DNA of 64,000 nt, from positions 248,001 to 312,000 of the forward strand of contig NZ_FNHZ01000002.1 of the NCBI RefSeq assembly GCF_900103815.1. Direction: 5' to 3'. Numbering within the stretch: the stretch's first letter is position 1; each line of letters begins with the position of its first letter. This document shows positions 35,638 to 45,157 of the stretch, in pieces. The position numbers and the translations under genes are program-made. The notes under the pieces were generated by a model that was not told the DNA's origin, did no database searches, and was given only the letters and a program-made list of their open reading frames with translations. Source of the DNA: Lachnospira pectinoschiza (GTDB lineage Bacteria > Bacillota > Clostridia > Lachnospirales > Lachnospiraceae).

Positions 35638-36377
35638 TATTTGTCACCTCCTAATTTCTCACATGCAATACTAGCTGCAGCAGGTGTACCAAGTAATCCA
35701 GGTAAAATCTCGTCTCTTGAACCCTTCTTCTTAACCTTACCATTTTCAATAACAACGATTTCATCGGCAATGTTTAAGATACGTTCCTGATGGGAAATAA
35801 CAATAATTGTACCCTTGATTTCCTGTCTCATATTTTCAAAAACTTTTATAAGGTTCTGGAAACTCCAAAGATCAATACCAGCTTCTGGCTCATCAAAGAT
35901 TGAAAGCTTTGTTCCTCTTGCAAGAACTGTAGCAATTTCAATACGCTTTAATTCACCACCGGATAGAGATGCATTTACCTCACGATTAACATAGTCCTTA
36001 GCGCATAAGCCTACCTTTGAAAGGTACTCACATGCCTCAATTGTAGTAATCTTCTCGCCAGCAGCAAGTCTAAGTAAGTCTACAACTCTAATTCCTTTAA
36101 AATGTACTGGAGCCTGGAAGGCAAAACTAATACCCTTCTTTGCTCTCTCTGTAATATTAAGATCTGAAATATCTTCACCATCTAAAATAATCTTACCTGA
36201 TGTAAGAGTGTTCACACCCATAATAAGCTTGGCAAGAGTTGACTTACCGCCGCCGTTAGGTCCTGTAATTACGATAAATTTACCATCTTCAACTGTTAGG
36301 TCTAAGTGGTCAATAATTTCTTTAGTCTTTTCCTTCTCATCTTCAACCTGATAAGAAAGATCTTTAATCTCTAACAT
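35637..36377 (-). CDS. sufC: SufC-type Fe-S assembly ATPase (SmsC-like)
   Basis: 246 residues. Walker A is GPNGGGKST, the signature LSGGELKRIEIA, Walker B KLSIFDEPEAGID, and the switch His is in VISHQ. A soluble ABC ATPase that remodels the SufB scaffold in cluster assembly. DEPEAGIDLWSF is typical of SufC rather than of transporters. No membrane partner is adjacent; the next gene is the SufB-like scaffold with a one-base overlap. Confidence 0.93.
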   Translation of the reverse strand: MLEIKDLSYQVEDEKEKTKEIIDHLDLTVEDGKFIVITGPNGGGKSTLAKLIMGVNTLTSGKIILDGEDISDLNITERAKKGISFAFQAPVHFKGIRVVDLLRLAAGEKITTIEACEYLSKVGLCAKDYVNREVNASLSGGELKRIEIATVLARGTKLSIFDEPEAGIDLWSFQNLIKVFENMRQEIKGTIIVISHQERILNIADEIVVIENGKVKKKGSRDEILPGLLGTPAAASIACEKLGGDK

Positions 36378-36420
36378 AACATTTACTCCTAAAAATTTCT
36401 AACGCTTAAATTGTATTCAA

Positions 36421-37032
36421 TTAAATATTAAGTGTCAATTGTTCCTCGCCAGAATCTAGATTATTATCAAAATCTTCCTTGGCAATTTCAAGTTCTGCCT
36501 CTTCCTTATATTGCTCAACCATGTCCTCAGAAATTGCAGGAAGTTCATCAATAGAAGAAACTCCAAAGCTTCTTAAGAAATCCTCTGTTGTACCAAAAAG
36601 CATTGGACGACCTGGAGCATCAAGACGGCCAACCTCCTTGATTAAATTAAGCTCCACAAGCTTACTAACGCTGTGGTCTGAGTTTACGCCTCTGATCTTC
36701 TCAATCTCAATCTTAGTAATTGGCTGCTTGTAAGCAACGATTGACAAAGTCTCAAGAGCTGCATCTGTAAGTGAATATTTACGAGGCTGTGAGCAAACTC
36801 TAATCAAATTATCGTAGTATTCATGCTTTGTGCAAAGCTGGAATTTACCATCAAGCTCGATAATTCGAATTCCTCTGTCTTCTGCCTCATACTTATCCAT
36901 CATATTGTGAATAAGCTTAATTGTTGTATCAACATCATGTTCTATTGCAAGACTTAGATGTTCTGCAGAAACTGAATCACCCATTGTAAATAAAACTGCC
37001 TCAATAACAGCTTCTGTCTGTTCTATGGTCAT
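36421..37032 (-). CDS. scpB: Segregation and condensation protein B
   Basis: 203 residues. Two winged-helix domains: IEAVLFTMGDSVSAEHLS at the start and LETLSIVAYKQPITKIEIEKIRGVNSD in the second. It binds ScpA and regulates the SMC condensin. It starts 3 bases after scpA, the usual order. Confidence 0.95.
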   Translation of the reverse strand: MTIEQTEAVIEAVLFTMGDSVSAEHLSLAIEHDVDTTIKLIHNMMDKYEAEDRGIRIIELDGKFQLCTKHEYYDNLIRVCSQPRKYSLTDAALETLSIVAYKQPITKIEIEKIRGVNSDHSVSKLVELNLIKEVGRLDAPGRPMLFGTTEDFLRSFGVSSIDELPAISEDMVEQYKEEAELEIAKEDFDNNLDSGEEQLTLNI

Positions 37033-37035
37033 TTA

Positions 37036-37812
37036 TTAATCCTCCTCTATGTCCTCGATTAAATCAGGATCATTAATTACTGTAATAAATATGTCATCTG
37101 CGGTGTTGTCCTGTCTAACGGTTACAAAACCTGTCTTTATAAGTTCTAGTATTACTAAAAATGTAACAATAACCGCAACCTTACTTGAATTAGCATCTAG
37201 TAATTCTCTAAAGCTAAAGGCCTTATAATTCTTCATAAAAGCCTTGATATCTACTAACTTCTCGCTCATAGATACCTCTTCTTTTTCAATCTTACCAAAC
37301 TTACTTCTAACAGGATCAATCTTCTCCTCTTTACGACGAAGTACATCATGGAAAATTGCATTCAACTTAGTCAAATCGATGCCTGACACCACCTCATTTA
37401 AATCGATTGGTGGAGTGTAGTTACTTACCTCAGGAGGAATACTCTCCTTTCTATAATAAGACTTTGTAGCATCCATCTGCTTATCCTTAAGCTCCATAGC
37501 CATTGCCTTAAAAAGCTTATATTCAAGCAGCTTTTCAACTAATTCAGCTCTTGGATCTTCCTCTTCGCCTTCTTCGTTAACCTCGCGAGGAAGAAGCATT
37601 TTCGCTTTAATATCAAGAAGTGTGGCAGCCATAACAAGGAACTCCGAAACAACATTTAAATCCTCATCCTTTAGCGCATCCACATATTCCATATACTGCT
37701 CAGTAATCATGGAAATAGGTATGTCATAAATATTAACCTTATTTTTATCAATCAAATGAAGCAGAAGATCAAGTGGCCCCTCAAACACCTGTAATTTTAC
37801 GCTTATACTCAT
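37036..37812 (-). CDS. scpA: Segregation and condensation protein A (kleisin)
   Basis: 258 residues. The N-terminal LQVFEGPLDLLLHLIDKNKVNIYDIPI is the SMC-neck binding part, and the C-terminal winged helix contains AVIVTFLVILELIKTGFVTV. It bridges the SMC heads in chromosome condensation. Its promoter at 37872-37900 shares a -35 box with the divergent yihY-type gene. Confidence 0.95.
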   Translation of the reverse strand: MSISVKLQVFEGPLDLLLHLIDKNKVNIYDIPISMITEQYMEYVDALKDEDLNVVSEFLVMAATLLDIKAKMLLPREVNEEGEEEDPRAELVEKLLEYKLFKAMAMELKDKQMDATKSYYRKESIPPEVSNYTPPIDLNEVVSGIDLTKLNAIFHDVLRRKEEKIDPVRSKFGKIEKEEVSMSEKLVDIKAFMKNYKAFSFRELLDANSSKVAVIVTFLVILELIKTGFVTVRQDNTADDIFITVINDPDLIEDIEED

Positions 37813-37871
37813 ATTTTTATCTTCCCTTTATAATTTTATAGACCTTTGAAAATGGCCTACATAACCCTATT

Positions 37872-37922
37872 ATTTTACCTAAAATAAACTATTATTGCAA
37901 GATTAAGAAAATTAGGTATAAT
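37872..37922. promoter_or_regulatory. Divergent promoters sharing one palindromic -35 box
   Basis: TTGCAA (37895-37900) reads the same on both strands. Plus strand: 16 bases to TATAAT (37917-37922), driving the YihY gene. Minus strand: 17 bases to TAAAAT (37872-37877), driving scpAB. Polymerase could occupy only one at a time. Confidence 0.65.
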
Positions 37923-37997
37923 TAATATATAAGTAATTTTTATTATTTAGAGAAATGACTTTAAATCTAATGAACGGGGATAAGTTAGGTAACTTTT

Positions 37998-38870
37998 ATG
38001 AAAAAGAAAATCGACAATGCCAAGAAAAATTTAGAGTCCAAAAAATTCTATCATATTTTTATAGACAGTGCCAACAAATTAGCCAAGGACAGGGTATCCG
38101 AATACGCAGCAAGTGCCTGCTACTTCATTGTTTTAAGTATCCTACCCTTCTTAATGGCACTCTTAAGTTTAATGCGATACTTACCAGTCACAAGCCAAGA
38201 CTTAATAGAATACATCGTTCCAATAATTCCTGCATCCCTACAGCCCATAGCCGCTAGCTTTATAACTAGTGCCTATCAATCATCCGCATCCATTACTGTT
38301 GTTACAGCAATTGCGCTTATCTGGGCCGCCGGAAAAGGATTTTTTGCAATGATTAAGGGACTCCACCAAATTTATGAAATCGAAAACTATCCAAACTGGC
38401 TCTTTATGCGAATCATTTCAAGCATTTCAGCAATCATTTTTATATTCATAATTGCTGCAAGCCTTTGTATCCTTGTCTTTGGTAACTACATTTTTATGTT
38501 CATAATAAAATATTTAAATCACATTCCTTTTATTTCGGACATTTTTGGTACCATTCTTTTTAGTAAAGATCTGCTTTTACCAATAATTTTAAGTATTTTA
38601 TTTACCTCCGTATTTACCATTATCTCAAGGAAAAATACAAACTTTTTACGAGAGCTTCCAGGAGGAATTTTTGCCGCTGCAGGTTGGTTACTTTTCTCCT
38701 ACCTCTACTCTTTATGGGTAGAAAATTCACCAAACTTTTCTTTAATGTATGGTGGTCTTTCAACCCTTGTAATCGCACTAGTTTGGGCATACTTCTGTCT
38801 CTGCATTATCTTTATTGGTGCCGAGATTAATATGTTTCTTCGACGTCACGTTTATTCAAAAAAAGCGTAG
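37998..38870 (+). CDS. YihY/BrkB family membrane protein
   Basis: 290 residues with six membrane helices. It contains AASACYFIVLSILPFLMALLS and the C-terminal half LYGGL-like motif SLMYGGLSTLVIALVWAYFC, then IFIGAEINMF, all YihY signatures. The family is widespread and was formerly misnamed ribonuclease BN; it may be an exporter, with no proven substrate. The stop codon is part of the terminator stem. Confidence 0.9.
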   Translation: MKKKIDNAKKNLESKKFYHIFIDSANKLAKDRVSEYAASACYFIVLSILPFLMALLSLMRYLPVTSQDLIEYIVPIIPASLQPIAASFITSAYQSSASITVVTAIALIWAAGKGFFAMIKGLHQIYEIENYPNWLFMRIISSISAIIFIFIIAASLCILVFGNYIFMFIIKYLNHIPFISDIFGTILFSKDLLLPIILSILFTSVFTIISRKNTNFLRELPGGIFAAAGWLLFSYLYSLWVENSPNFSLMYGGLSTLVIALVWAYFCLCIIFIGAEINMFLRRHVYSKKA

Positions 38871-38916
38871 CCAAAAGTTAGAAAAGAATTTTTCTTCCTA
38901 GCTTTCGACTACGCTT
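38863..38916. terminator. Bidirectional terminator between convergent genes
   Basis: AAGCGTAG (38863-38870) pairs with CTACGCTT (38909-38916), with inner AAAAGTTAG/CTAGCTTT pairing. T-rich runs follow on both strands. The TAG stop of the YihY gene lies in the stem. Confidence 0.85.
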
Positions 38917-38996
38917 ATATTTTTTCTTTTTATGAAAATGTGTCTCTTACTTTCAACTCATTAACTCCAAAGCAACTATGTCGCTTTTTTACAACC

Positions 38997-40397
38997 CTAC
39001 AAAGTAAGTCTCTTAGCAGCTTCCATGGCAAGTGGGCTTCGAACAGATTCGTTTCTATCAAAGACTAACTGTGCACATAGGTTACTGCCTCGCATCTTCT
39101 CAGCAGCAAATACAAGACCGTTATTAATCTTATCAAGCTTTGGATTATCAATCTGGTCAGGATCACCGGCAACAATAACCTTTGTTCCCATACCAGCTCT
39201 TGAAATAATCTCCAAAATCTGGCCAACTGTGGCATTCTGAGCCTCATCAATAATTAAATAAGAACCAGTAATTGAACGACCTCTCATGTAAGCCATTGAG
39301 CAAATTTCCAAAATTCCATCCTCAAGCAAATCATCGATCTGAGTATGAATCATATCCATAGATTCATTTTTCTCATTAGCCTTAAGTAAAACCTCAAGGT
39401 TATCGATAAATGGTGCGACAAGAGGTCCCATTTTCTCCTCAAGAGTTCCTGGTAAATAACCGATGTCTGCATCTGAAAGGACGTTGTTTCTTGTAATCAT
39501 GACCTTCTGATATCTAACATCTCCTCTTCCACCCTGGCTGTAGCTTTCATCAAGTCCCGCAGCAAGGGATAGAAAAGTCTTTGCACAACCTGCAGGTCCA
39601 CGAAGAATAACTAACGGTATTTCTTCAGGTGGTGCCATAAGTGCATAAAGTGCAAATTTCTGCGCTACATTTTTACCAGTTATACCAAAAGGATGCATGT
39701 TATCTTTGATTCTATAAAGCACGTCACCTCTGCAAATCGCAAGGGCTGTATCTGTGGGTTTATCTGCGTTTCTTACTAAACAAAACTCGTTTTCCTCAAC
39801 TTTTACTTCTCTGTCTTCGTCTTCATAAAATTTAAATCCATCAAGGACTCCTACACTTCCACCAGTTATTAACTCATTAAAGGATTTTCCATCAATATAG
39901 GCCTCGCATCGACCTGTATAAATATCATCCTCATTGTCAATTTCCTCGTTATGATAGCCCTGAGTTTCAACGCCACAACAAATTGCATTAATACGCATCG
40001 AAACATCATTAGTAATTAAAATTACAGGATCTTCTGTATTATTAGCTCTTGTAATAACTGAACTAATAATTCTATTATCCGCTTTTTCAAGACTATAACC
40101 CTGTGGGAGATTGTCTTTATTAATTCCATCTGGATCAATTAAAAATCTGCCACCATGCGGAAGTGGAATTCCCTTCAAGTAATCTCCATCATGTTTCAAA
40201 GAATCTATAAGTCTAATTGCCTCTCTTGCATGATAACCAACTTCACCAGGTGCACTCTTCTTTCTATCAAGCTCCTGTAATGTGGTAGATGTAATTACAA
40301 CATCATTGTCATCAAAGCCATAAATGGAATTTGGCTGTTGAATTAAGATATTGGTGTCTAGTACGTAGGTCTTTGTTACACACTTTTTCTTAGCCAT
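38997..40397 (-). CDS. PIN domain-PhoH ATPase fusion (PhoH2-like)
   Basis: 466 residues. The N-terminal PIN domain shows YVLDTNILIQQP with acidic residues at LQELDRKK and VILITNDVSMR. The C-terminal PhoH domain has Walker A RGPAGCAKT, MITRNNVLSDADIGYLPG and Walker B YLIIDEAQN, then VAGDPDQID. Family knowledge: PIN-PhoH proteins act as RNA helicase and nuclease, and in some species they form toxin-antitoxin pairs. No small antitoxin gene is seen upstream in the 43-base leader or beyond. It is convergent to yihY. Confidence 0.93.
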   Translation of the reverse strand: MAKKKCVTKTYVLDTNILIQQPNSIYGFDDNDVVITSTTLQELDRKKSAPGEVGYHAREAIRLIDSLKHDGDYLKGIPLPHGGRFLIDPDGINKDNLPQGYSLEKADNRIISSVITRANNTEDPVILITNDVSMRINAICCGVETQGYHNEEIDNEDDIYTGRCEAYIDGKSFNELITGGSVGVLDGFKFYEDEDREVKVEENEFCLVRNADKPTDTALAICRGDVLYRIKDNMHPFGITGKNVAQKFALYALMAPPEEIPLVILRGPAGCAKTFLSLAAGLDESYSQGGRGDVRYQKVMITRNNVLSDADIGYLPGTLEEKMGPLVAPFIDNLEVLLKANEKNESMDMIHTQIDDLLEDGILEICSMAYMRGRSITGSYLIIDEAQNATVGQILEIISRAGMGTKVIVAGDPDQIDNPKLDKINNGLVFAAEKMRGSNLCAQLVFDRNESVRSPLAMEAAKRLTL

Positions 40398-40439
40398 ATT
40401 CAGTTCTCCTCTTCACGATTTATAGTTTGATTCTTCACC

Positions 40440-40867
40440 CTCCAAGAAGATATCTAACTTTATTTATAATAGAATTATAGCATAAGTTAACTTTATTATA
40501 AATAAAAAACATGTAAGGATTATGGAAAATATAGGAAAATTCTCGCTTCTGCCGGGACTTTCGGCTGTGACCCGCTTGCTTACTGCCTTTCAGCTGTATT
40601 AAGTTTCTCGGTTATACCGGAACTTCCGGTCGCAACCCGCTTATTTACTACCTTTTCTGAGAAGTTTGACCCTAGCCTGACTTTTTACCCTCATTAGGTC
40701 AATGTTTCTTGAATTCTGCTTATTCAATTTTAATCCCTATAGGGAATTTTTTTCGCATTGGGTCAATTGCCACCAAAAAAGCTCCTAAAAAGCTTACTAT
40801 TTTAATCCTAATCGAAGACTTTTTCGCCGCTAGGTCAACAATTAAAAAATCAACTAATTTAAAGCAA
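40440..40867. other. Gene-free region with degenerate tandem AGGTCAA repeats
   Basis: No coding sequence found. A first part (40545-40670) holds two diverged copies of a segment with an ACCCGCTTRYTTACT core. A second part has units ending in TAGGTCAA or a close variant at 40694, 40758, 40830 and 40902 (spacings 64, 72 and 72), each preceded by a T-rich TTTTTCGC-like stretch. An inverted relative TTGACCCTA lies at 40666-40674. The last unit overlaps the rha terminator. Confidence 0.6.
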
Positions 40868-40911
40868 GAAAAAATTGACCTAACAGGATAATAAACTCCC
40901 GTTAGGTCAAT
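40868..40911 (-). terminator. Rho-independent terminator of the rhamnose operon
   Basis: Minus strand: ATTGACCTAAC (40901-40911) pairs with GTTAGGTCAAT (40874-40884), a perfect 11-base stem, followed by TTTTTTC. It lies 129 bases past the rhaD stop. Confidence 0.85.
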
Positions 40912-41039
40912 CCCACACGTTCAGGACATAAAACATCCCCCAAATTTCAATTTCAAATCAACTACATCTACTTCCAAGCTAATACAACAATCTATCGCTA
41001 GGCAAACAACGAAGTGCATTTGCCCTACGCACATCACCC

Positions 41040-41885
41040 CTACGATATCCTCTTAATTGACTTCTCCGGCAAATCAAGGAAATCTCTTCTATAATCTACT
41101 CCGAAATACTCAGCAAGCTTCACCATATCTTCATCCTTAATTGTGTTGATTCTCTCCTTGCCAGTTGCAGAAGTTAACATATAAATCTGAGCTGCTTTTT
41201 CAACGGTCTCAATAAGTCCAAAGGTTTCATCAAGACTTTTACCAGCACCGTAAATTCCATGAAGTGCCCAAACTACAAGTCTAAACTCCTTCATTTTCTT
41301 AGCTGTTGCCTCGCCAATTTCATTAGTTCCGCAAAGCATCCAAGGAAGGACTCCAACGCCATCTGGGAAAACCACGATACACTCAGTGCACATTTCCCAT
41401 AAAGTATGAGTAAATTTCTTCTCATCTAATTCATGAATATAGTTCATAGCCAAAGTATTTGTTGGATGAGAATGAATGATTACGCGGTTTTCTGGGTCTA
41501 CTGAAAGCCTAGCCATATGACTCATTAAATGAGCAGGTAACTCACTTGTAAACTTCGAGCCATCCTCAAAACCCCAAAGAAGTTCTGCTGTGTGGCCATC
41601 CTTTCCAATCCTAATAATTCCAAGATTGTTTTCCGGTTCCTTCTCAACATTTTTAAAATATTTACCAGTTCCTGTTACTATAAAAATCTTGCCAATTAAA
41701 GGATCTGCTTTAAAGCCCATATCAATAGTTCTAGATATTTTTGATAAATCTAGATATTTTGCAACCTCTTCCTCATCAAGAAGATAGCTGATATTTCCTC
41801 CATTTCTCTCATCCCAGCCAAGTCTATACATATTAGCTGTTGTGTCGCACATTTCCTTTACAAATTTTGCATTTAAAATGTCCAT
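41040..41885 (-). CDS. rhaD: Rhamnulose-1-phosphate aldolase
   Basis: 281 residues. A class II aldolase with the zinc-binding HSHPTN motif and the C-terminal WALHGIYGAGKSL. NGGNISYLLD is the phosphate-binding region. It splits rhamnulose 1-phosphate into dihydroxyacetone phosphate and L-lactaldehyde. It is the last gene of the rha run, 43 bases after rhaA. A lactaldehyde reductase is not present in the window. Confidence 0.95.
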   Translation of the reverse strand: MDILNAKFVKEMCDTTANMYRLGWDERNGGNISYLLDEEEVAKYLDLSKISRTIDMGFKADPLIGKIFIVTGTGKYFKNVEKEPENNLGIIRIGKDGHTAELLWGFEDGSKFTSELPAHLMSHMARLSVDPENRVIIHSHPTNTLAMNYIHELDEKKFTHTLWEMCTECIVVFPDGVGVLPWMLCGTNEIGEATAKKMKEFRLVVWALHGIYGAGKSLDETFGLIETVEKAAQIYMLTSATGKERINTIKDEDMVKLAEYFGVDYRRDFLDLPEKSIKRIS

Positions 41886-41928
41886 GTTCTCCTCCCAATT
41901 TTACTAATTTCAATTTCATCTCAATGGA

Positions 41929-43332
41929 TTATTCAATATCATAAGCAGAGATAAAGGTTTCATCTGCTGCCACCATGCCGCTTTTATCTCTCCCATTTTC
42001 TTTTGTTTCGTTTGCTGATACATTTTCAAAGGAATCAACTCGTTTAGAGAGCACTTCCTTCTCATAGCGAGCCACTTCACTATAGTAGTCATCCACCACG
42101 CCTTCACGTCTTAGATACTCCTGCCAAATGTCGCCAAATGGTAATTCCTTTAGCTTTTCCTGCATAACCATAAGCTTAGTGAAGTCCGATTTATTCTGTA
42201 ATTCTTTTAATGAGCTTGGTTCAAGTAAGGCATAAAGAAGGGCCTTTTCAAGGTTTCTAAGTCCTGTTGTCCAAGCAGAAATTCGATTGATAGAGGCATC
42301 AAAATAATCAGTGGCAATAAAGACTCTATCAAGAGCATCAGCTCTTACAATTTCCTTACAAATCTCCCTAGTTTCATCGTCAAATAAAATCACATGATCA
42401 CTGTCCCAACGAACCGGTCTAGTTATGTGAAGGGCCAAACGTTTATTGAAAAGAAGCATGGAGCTAATCTTGTCAGACACCAGCTCAGTTGGGTGATAGT
42501 GACCATTATCCATAAGCGGAGTTATGCCTGCATTTGCAACATAATTCATGCAAAACTCGGCAGAACCCACGGTGTAGGACTCAACGCCGATACCAAACAC
42601 CTTAGACTCAAGGCAAACAAAAACCTTAGTTTTATCATAAGGAATCGATAAAATCTCATCTAAAGACTGCTTAAATCTAGCTCTAGGGCCAAGTCTGTCT
42701 GCTGGAATATCCTTATAGCCATCAGGAATCCAGATATTCATAAGGCAAGGCTTTCCTGTTTCATTAGCAAAATATTCTGAGATTTCAAGGCAACGCTTGC
42801 CGTGTTCCACCCAGAATCTGCGCACCTCTTCATCTGGTGAAGAAAGTGTTAGGCCGTCCTTTACCATTGGATGTGAGAAAAATGTAGGATTAAAGTCGAT
42901 TCCTAAATCATTTTCCTTAGCAAAATCCACCCACTTTTTAAAGTGCTTTGGCAAAATGTTGTCGCGGTCCACTTTTCTACCATTAATTGTTTCACCCTCT
43001 TCAATGATTGCGTAACTTGCATGAAGATTAAGTTTTTTTGCCCCTGGAACTAAGGAAATAACCTTCTTTATATCCTCCATTAATTCCTTGGGATTTCTCG
43101 CTCTGTATGGGTAATTTCCTGTAGTTTGAATGCCTCCTGATAGGGCTTCTTTTGAATCAAATCCAACTACATCATCTCCCTGCCAGCAGTGCATTGAGAC
43201 TTCAACCTTACTTAACTTCTCAAGAGCAACTTCTGTATCTACCCCAAAGGATCTATAAACTTCCCTTGCCTCTGCATATCTTCTTGCCTTATCGCACTTT
43301 CCAATTTCATCATTATTTCTTGCTATTTCCAT
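41929..43332 (-). CDS. rhaA: L-rhamnose isomerase
   Basis: 467 residues. KVEVSMHCWQGDDVVGFD near residue 40 and the metal ligands in CLESKVFGIGVES and GHYHPTE are RhaA signatures. The C-terminal tail of about 50 residues is longer and more charged than in Escherichia coli RhaA (419 residues). It converts L-rhamnose to L-rhamnulose. It starts 9 bases after rhaB with a strong GGGAGG site. Confidence 0.95.
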   Translation of the reverse strand: MEIARNNDEIGKCDKARRYAEAREVYRSFGVDTEVALEKLSKVEVSMHCWQGDDVVGFDSKEALSGGIQTTGNYPYRARNPKELMEDIKKVISLVPGAKKLNLHASYAIIEEGETINGRKVDRDNILPKHFKKWVDFAKENDLGIDFNPTFFSHPMVKDGLTLSSPDEEVRRFWVEHGKRCLEISEYFANETGKPCLMNIWIPDGYKDIPADRLGPRARFKQSLDEILSIPYDKTKVFVCLESKVFGIGVESYTVGSAEFCMNYVANAGITPLMDNGHYHPTELVSDKISSMLLFNKRLALHITRPVRWDSDHVILFDDETREICKEIVRADALDRVFIATDYFDASINRISAWTTGLRNLEKALLYALLEPSSLKELQNKSDFTKLMVMQEKLKELPFGDIWQEYLRREGVVDDYYSEVARYEKEVLSKRVDSFENVSANETKENGRDKSGMVAADETFISAYDIE

Positions 43333-43341
43333 AATTCCTCC

Positions 43342-44766
43342 CTAAGCAATCTTTACATTGCTCTTAAATTCATATCGTTTAATTTCAAAAGATTTTCTAA
43401 CTAGTTCTCTTGCTTCTAACAAGCTAAGCACATCTCCTGTGGCCATCATGCTTGCTAGTAAATTGCCTACTGCTGTGGCCTCAGACGGTCCAGCAAAAAC
43501 TGTAAGTCCTGTTTCAAGGGCTGTTAATTCATTAAGCAAATCTGCCTGTGAGCCTCCACCAATTATGTAGAGTTCAGAAAATTTCTTAGCAAGGAGCTCT
43601 TCGATTTCCTCCTTTGCCTTTCTATAGCCTCTAGCTAAGGATTTATAAACTACTGCTGCAAGTTCACCAAGACTTTCTGGAACTTGTTGCTTCGTATTTT
43701 TACAAAAATCTTTTATAGCTTCTGACATAGATTCTGGTGCTAGAAACTCATTAGAATTCACATCCACAATTGACGGGAAGTCCAAATTTTCTCTAGCTAA
43801 TTCGCATATCTTTGAAAATGTATACTCTTCCCCAAACTCTCTTCTTAACTCCTGAATCATCCAAAGACCCATGATGTTTTTTAGGAATCTAAAACGATAG
43901 TTAAAGCCACCCTCGTTTGTGAAGTTACATTTTCTTGCTGCATCTGTTAAATAAGGACTTAGATTCTCGCAGCCAAACAAAGACCAGGTGCCAGAACTAA
44001 TATAGAGTGCATCTGACTTTATACTTGGAAGTGCTAGAATTGCAGAGGCTGTGTCGTGGCTTGCACACATACAAACCTTTGCTCTAAAGCCAATCTCTTC
44101 TGCCATTTCCTTAGTAAAATCAGAAAGAATTACTCCCGGCTTTCTTAAATGTAAGAAAATCTCTTCAGGTAATCCAAGATCCTTTATAAGTCCGTAATCC
44201 CAGTTCTTTGTGTCAGGATCTACAAGGCCTGTAGAGCTTGCGTTTGTGTACTCATTTGCCTTAACGCCAGTTAATTTAAACTGGAAGTAGTCTGGTAACA
44301 TTAAAAATGTTTTTGCTTTTTTTAGACTTTCTTCTTCCTGTAGCTTTAAAGCCATAAGCTGATAAATGGTGTTAAAAGGCTGCTTTTGAATGCCTGTCCT
44401 TCTATATAAGCTTTCACTATCTATTATTTTTTCAACCTCAAGATCAATATCCTTAGTTCTATTATCTCTGTATGCGTAAACATCTCCGATTAATTCATCC
44501 TTTTCATCAAGCAAGCAATAATCCACCGCCCAAGTATCAATGGAGATGTATTCTGGTTTCTTGCCTAATACATTACACATCTTTAGACCGATTTTTATCT
44601 GTTCAAAAAGATAATCTATATCCCAGACTTTATGTCCGTTTTTATTAGTCATTGCATTTTTAAAACGGTAAATTTCTTCTAAAATTAATTTACCATTATC
44701 TAGGTGACCTAGGATATGACGGCCACTTGAAGCGCCAATATCAATGGCTAAATATAATCCCTTCAT
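43342..44766 (-). CDS. rhaB: Rhamnulokinase
   Basis: 474 residues, FGGY kinase family. AIDIGASSGRHILG is the N-terminal phosphate loop, CMCASHDTASAI sits mid-protein, and YIIGGGSQADLLNEL and GPSEATAVGNLLASM lie in the C-terminal ATP domain. It phosphorylates L-rhamnulose. It lies between rhaM (76-base gap) and rhaA (9-base gap). Confidence 0.95.
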   Translation of the reverse strand: MKGLYLAIDIGASSGRHILGHLDNGKLILEEIYRFKNAMTNKNGHKVWDIDYLFEQIKIGLKMCNVLGKKPEYISIDTWAVDYCLLDEKDELIGDVYAYRDNRTKDIDLEVEKIIDSESLYRRTGIQKQPFNTIYQLMALKLQEEESLKKAKTFLMLPDYFQFKLTGVKANEYTNASSTGLVDPDTKNWDYGLIKDLGLPEEIFLHLRKPGVILSDFTKEMAEEIGFRAKVCMCASHDTASAILALPSIKSDALYISSGTWSLFGCENLSPYLTDAARKCNFTNEGGFNYRFRFLKNIMGLWMIQELRREFGEEYTFSKICELARENLDFPSIVDVNSNEFLAPESMSEAIKDFCKNTKQQVPESLGELAAVVYKSLARGYRKAKEEIEELLAKKFSELYIIGGGSQADLLNELTALETGLTVFAGPSEATAVGNLLASMMATGDVLSLLEARELVRKSFEIKRYEFKSNVKIA

Positions 44767-44842
44767 TATCGCCCCTCCCTTTTGCTCTTTATTCTTTATC
44801 TTTAATAAGCAACTTAAGCAAGAAGCTTAAGCAAATCAAAAA

Positions 44843-45157
44843 CTAGCTTAGATAAAATACATTTCTTAAATCGTCCTGAACCGGGCTATTATCTGCATTT
44901 ACTCTCATTAGAGGTGCCATGTAATCCCACCACTTTTTATTAATTGGAGTCTTTGCAATCTCCTGCCACTTTTCCTCGCTTTCCACCTCCACATATCCGT
45001 AAAGGACGTTAGTATCCTCATCAAGGAAAATTGAATAATTATGACCTCCATGACTTCTAATTACTTCCTTCATTTCTGGCCAAAGTTTGTTATGTCTTTC
45101 TTCGTATGTTTTTGCGCACCTAGGATTTAGGTACATTTTAAATGCTTTTCTAATCAT
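44843..45157 (-). CDS. rhaM: L-rhamnose mutarotase
   Basis: 104 residues, a dimeric alpha/beta barrel. It contains FKMYLNPRCAKTYEERHNKLWPEM with the catalytic His, YSIFLDEDTNVLYGYVEVE, and a WWDYMAPLM end. It interconverts rhamnose anomers. Its ATG overlaps the end of the GH105 gene by 8 bases, and its GGAGG ribosome site lies inside that gene, so the two are coupled. Confidence 0.95.
   Translation of the reverse strand: MIRKAFKMYLNPRCAKTYEERHNKLWPEMKEVIRSHGGHNYSIFLDEDTNVLYGYVEVESEEKWQEIAKTPINKKWWDYMAPLMRVNADNSPVQDDLRNVFYLS

Noticed and set aside
37955..38257. 100-codon frame overlapping the YihY gene
   Set aside because: It is the shifted frame of a clear membrane-protein gene that has its own promoter and start.
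38997..40397. Toxin-antitoxin module at the PIN-PhoH gene
   Set aside because: No small antitoxin-like frame precedes the gene; the 5' side is a gene-free repeat region.
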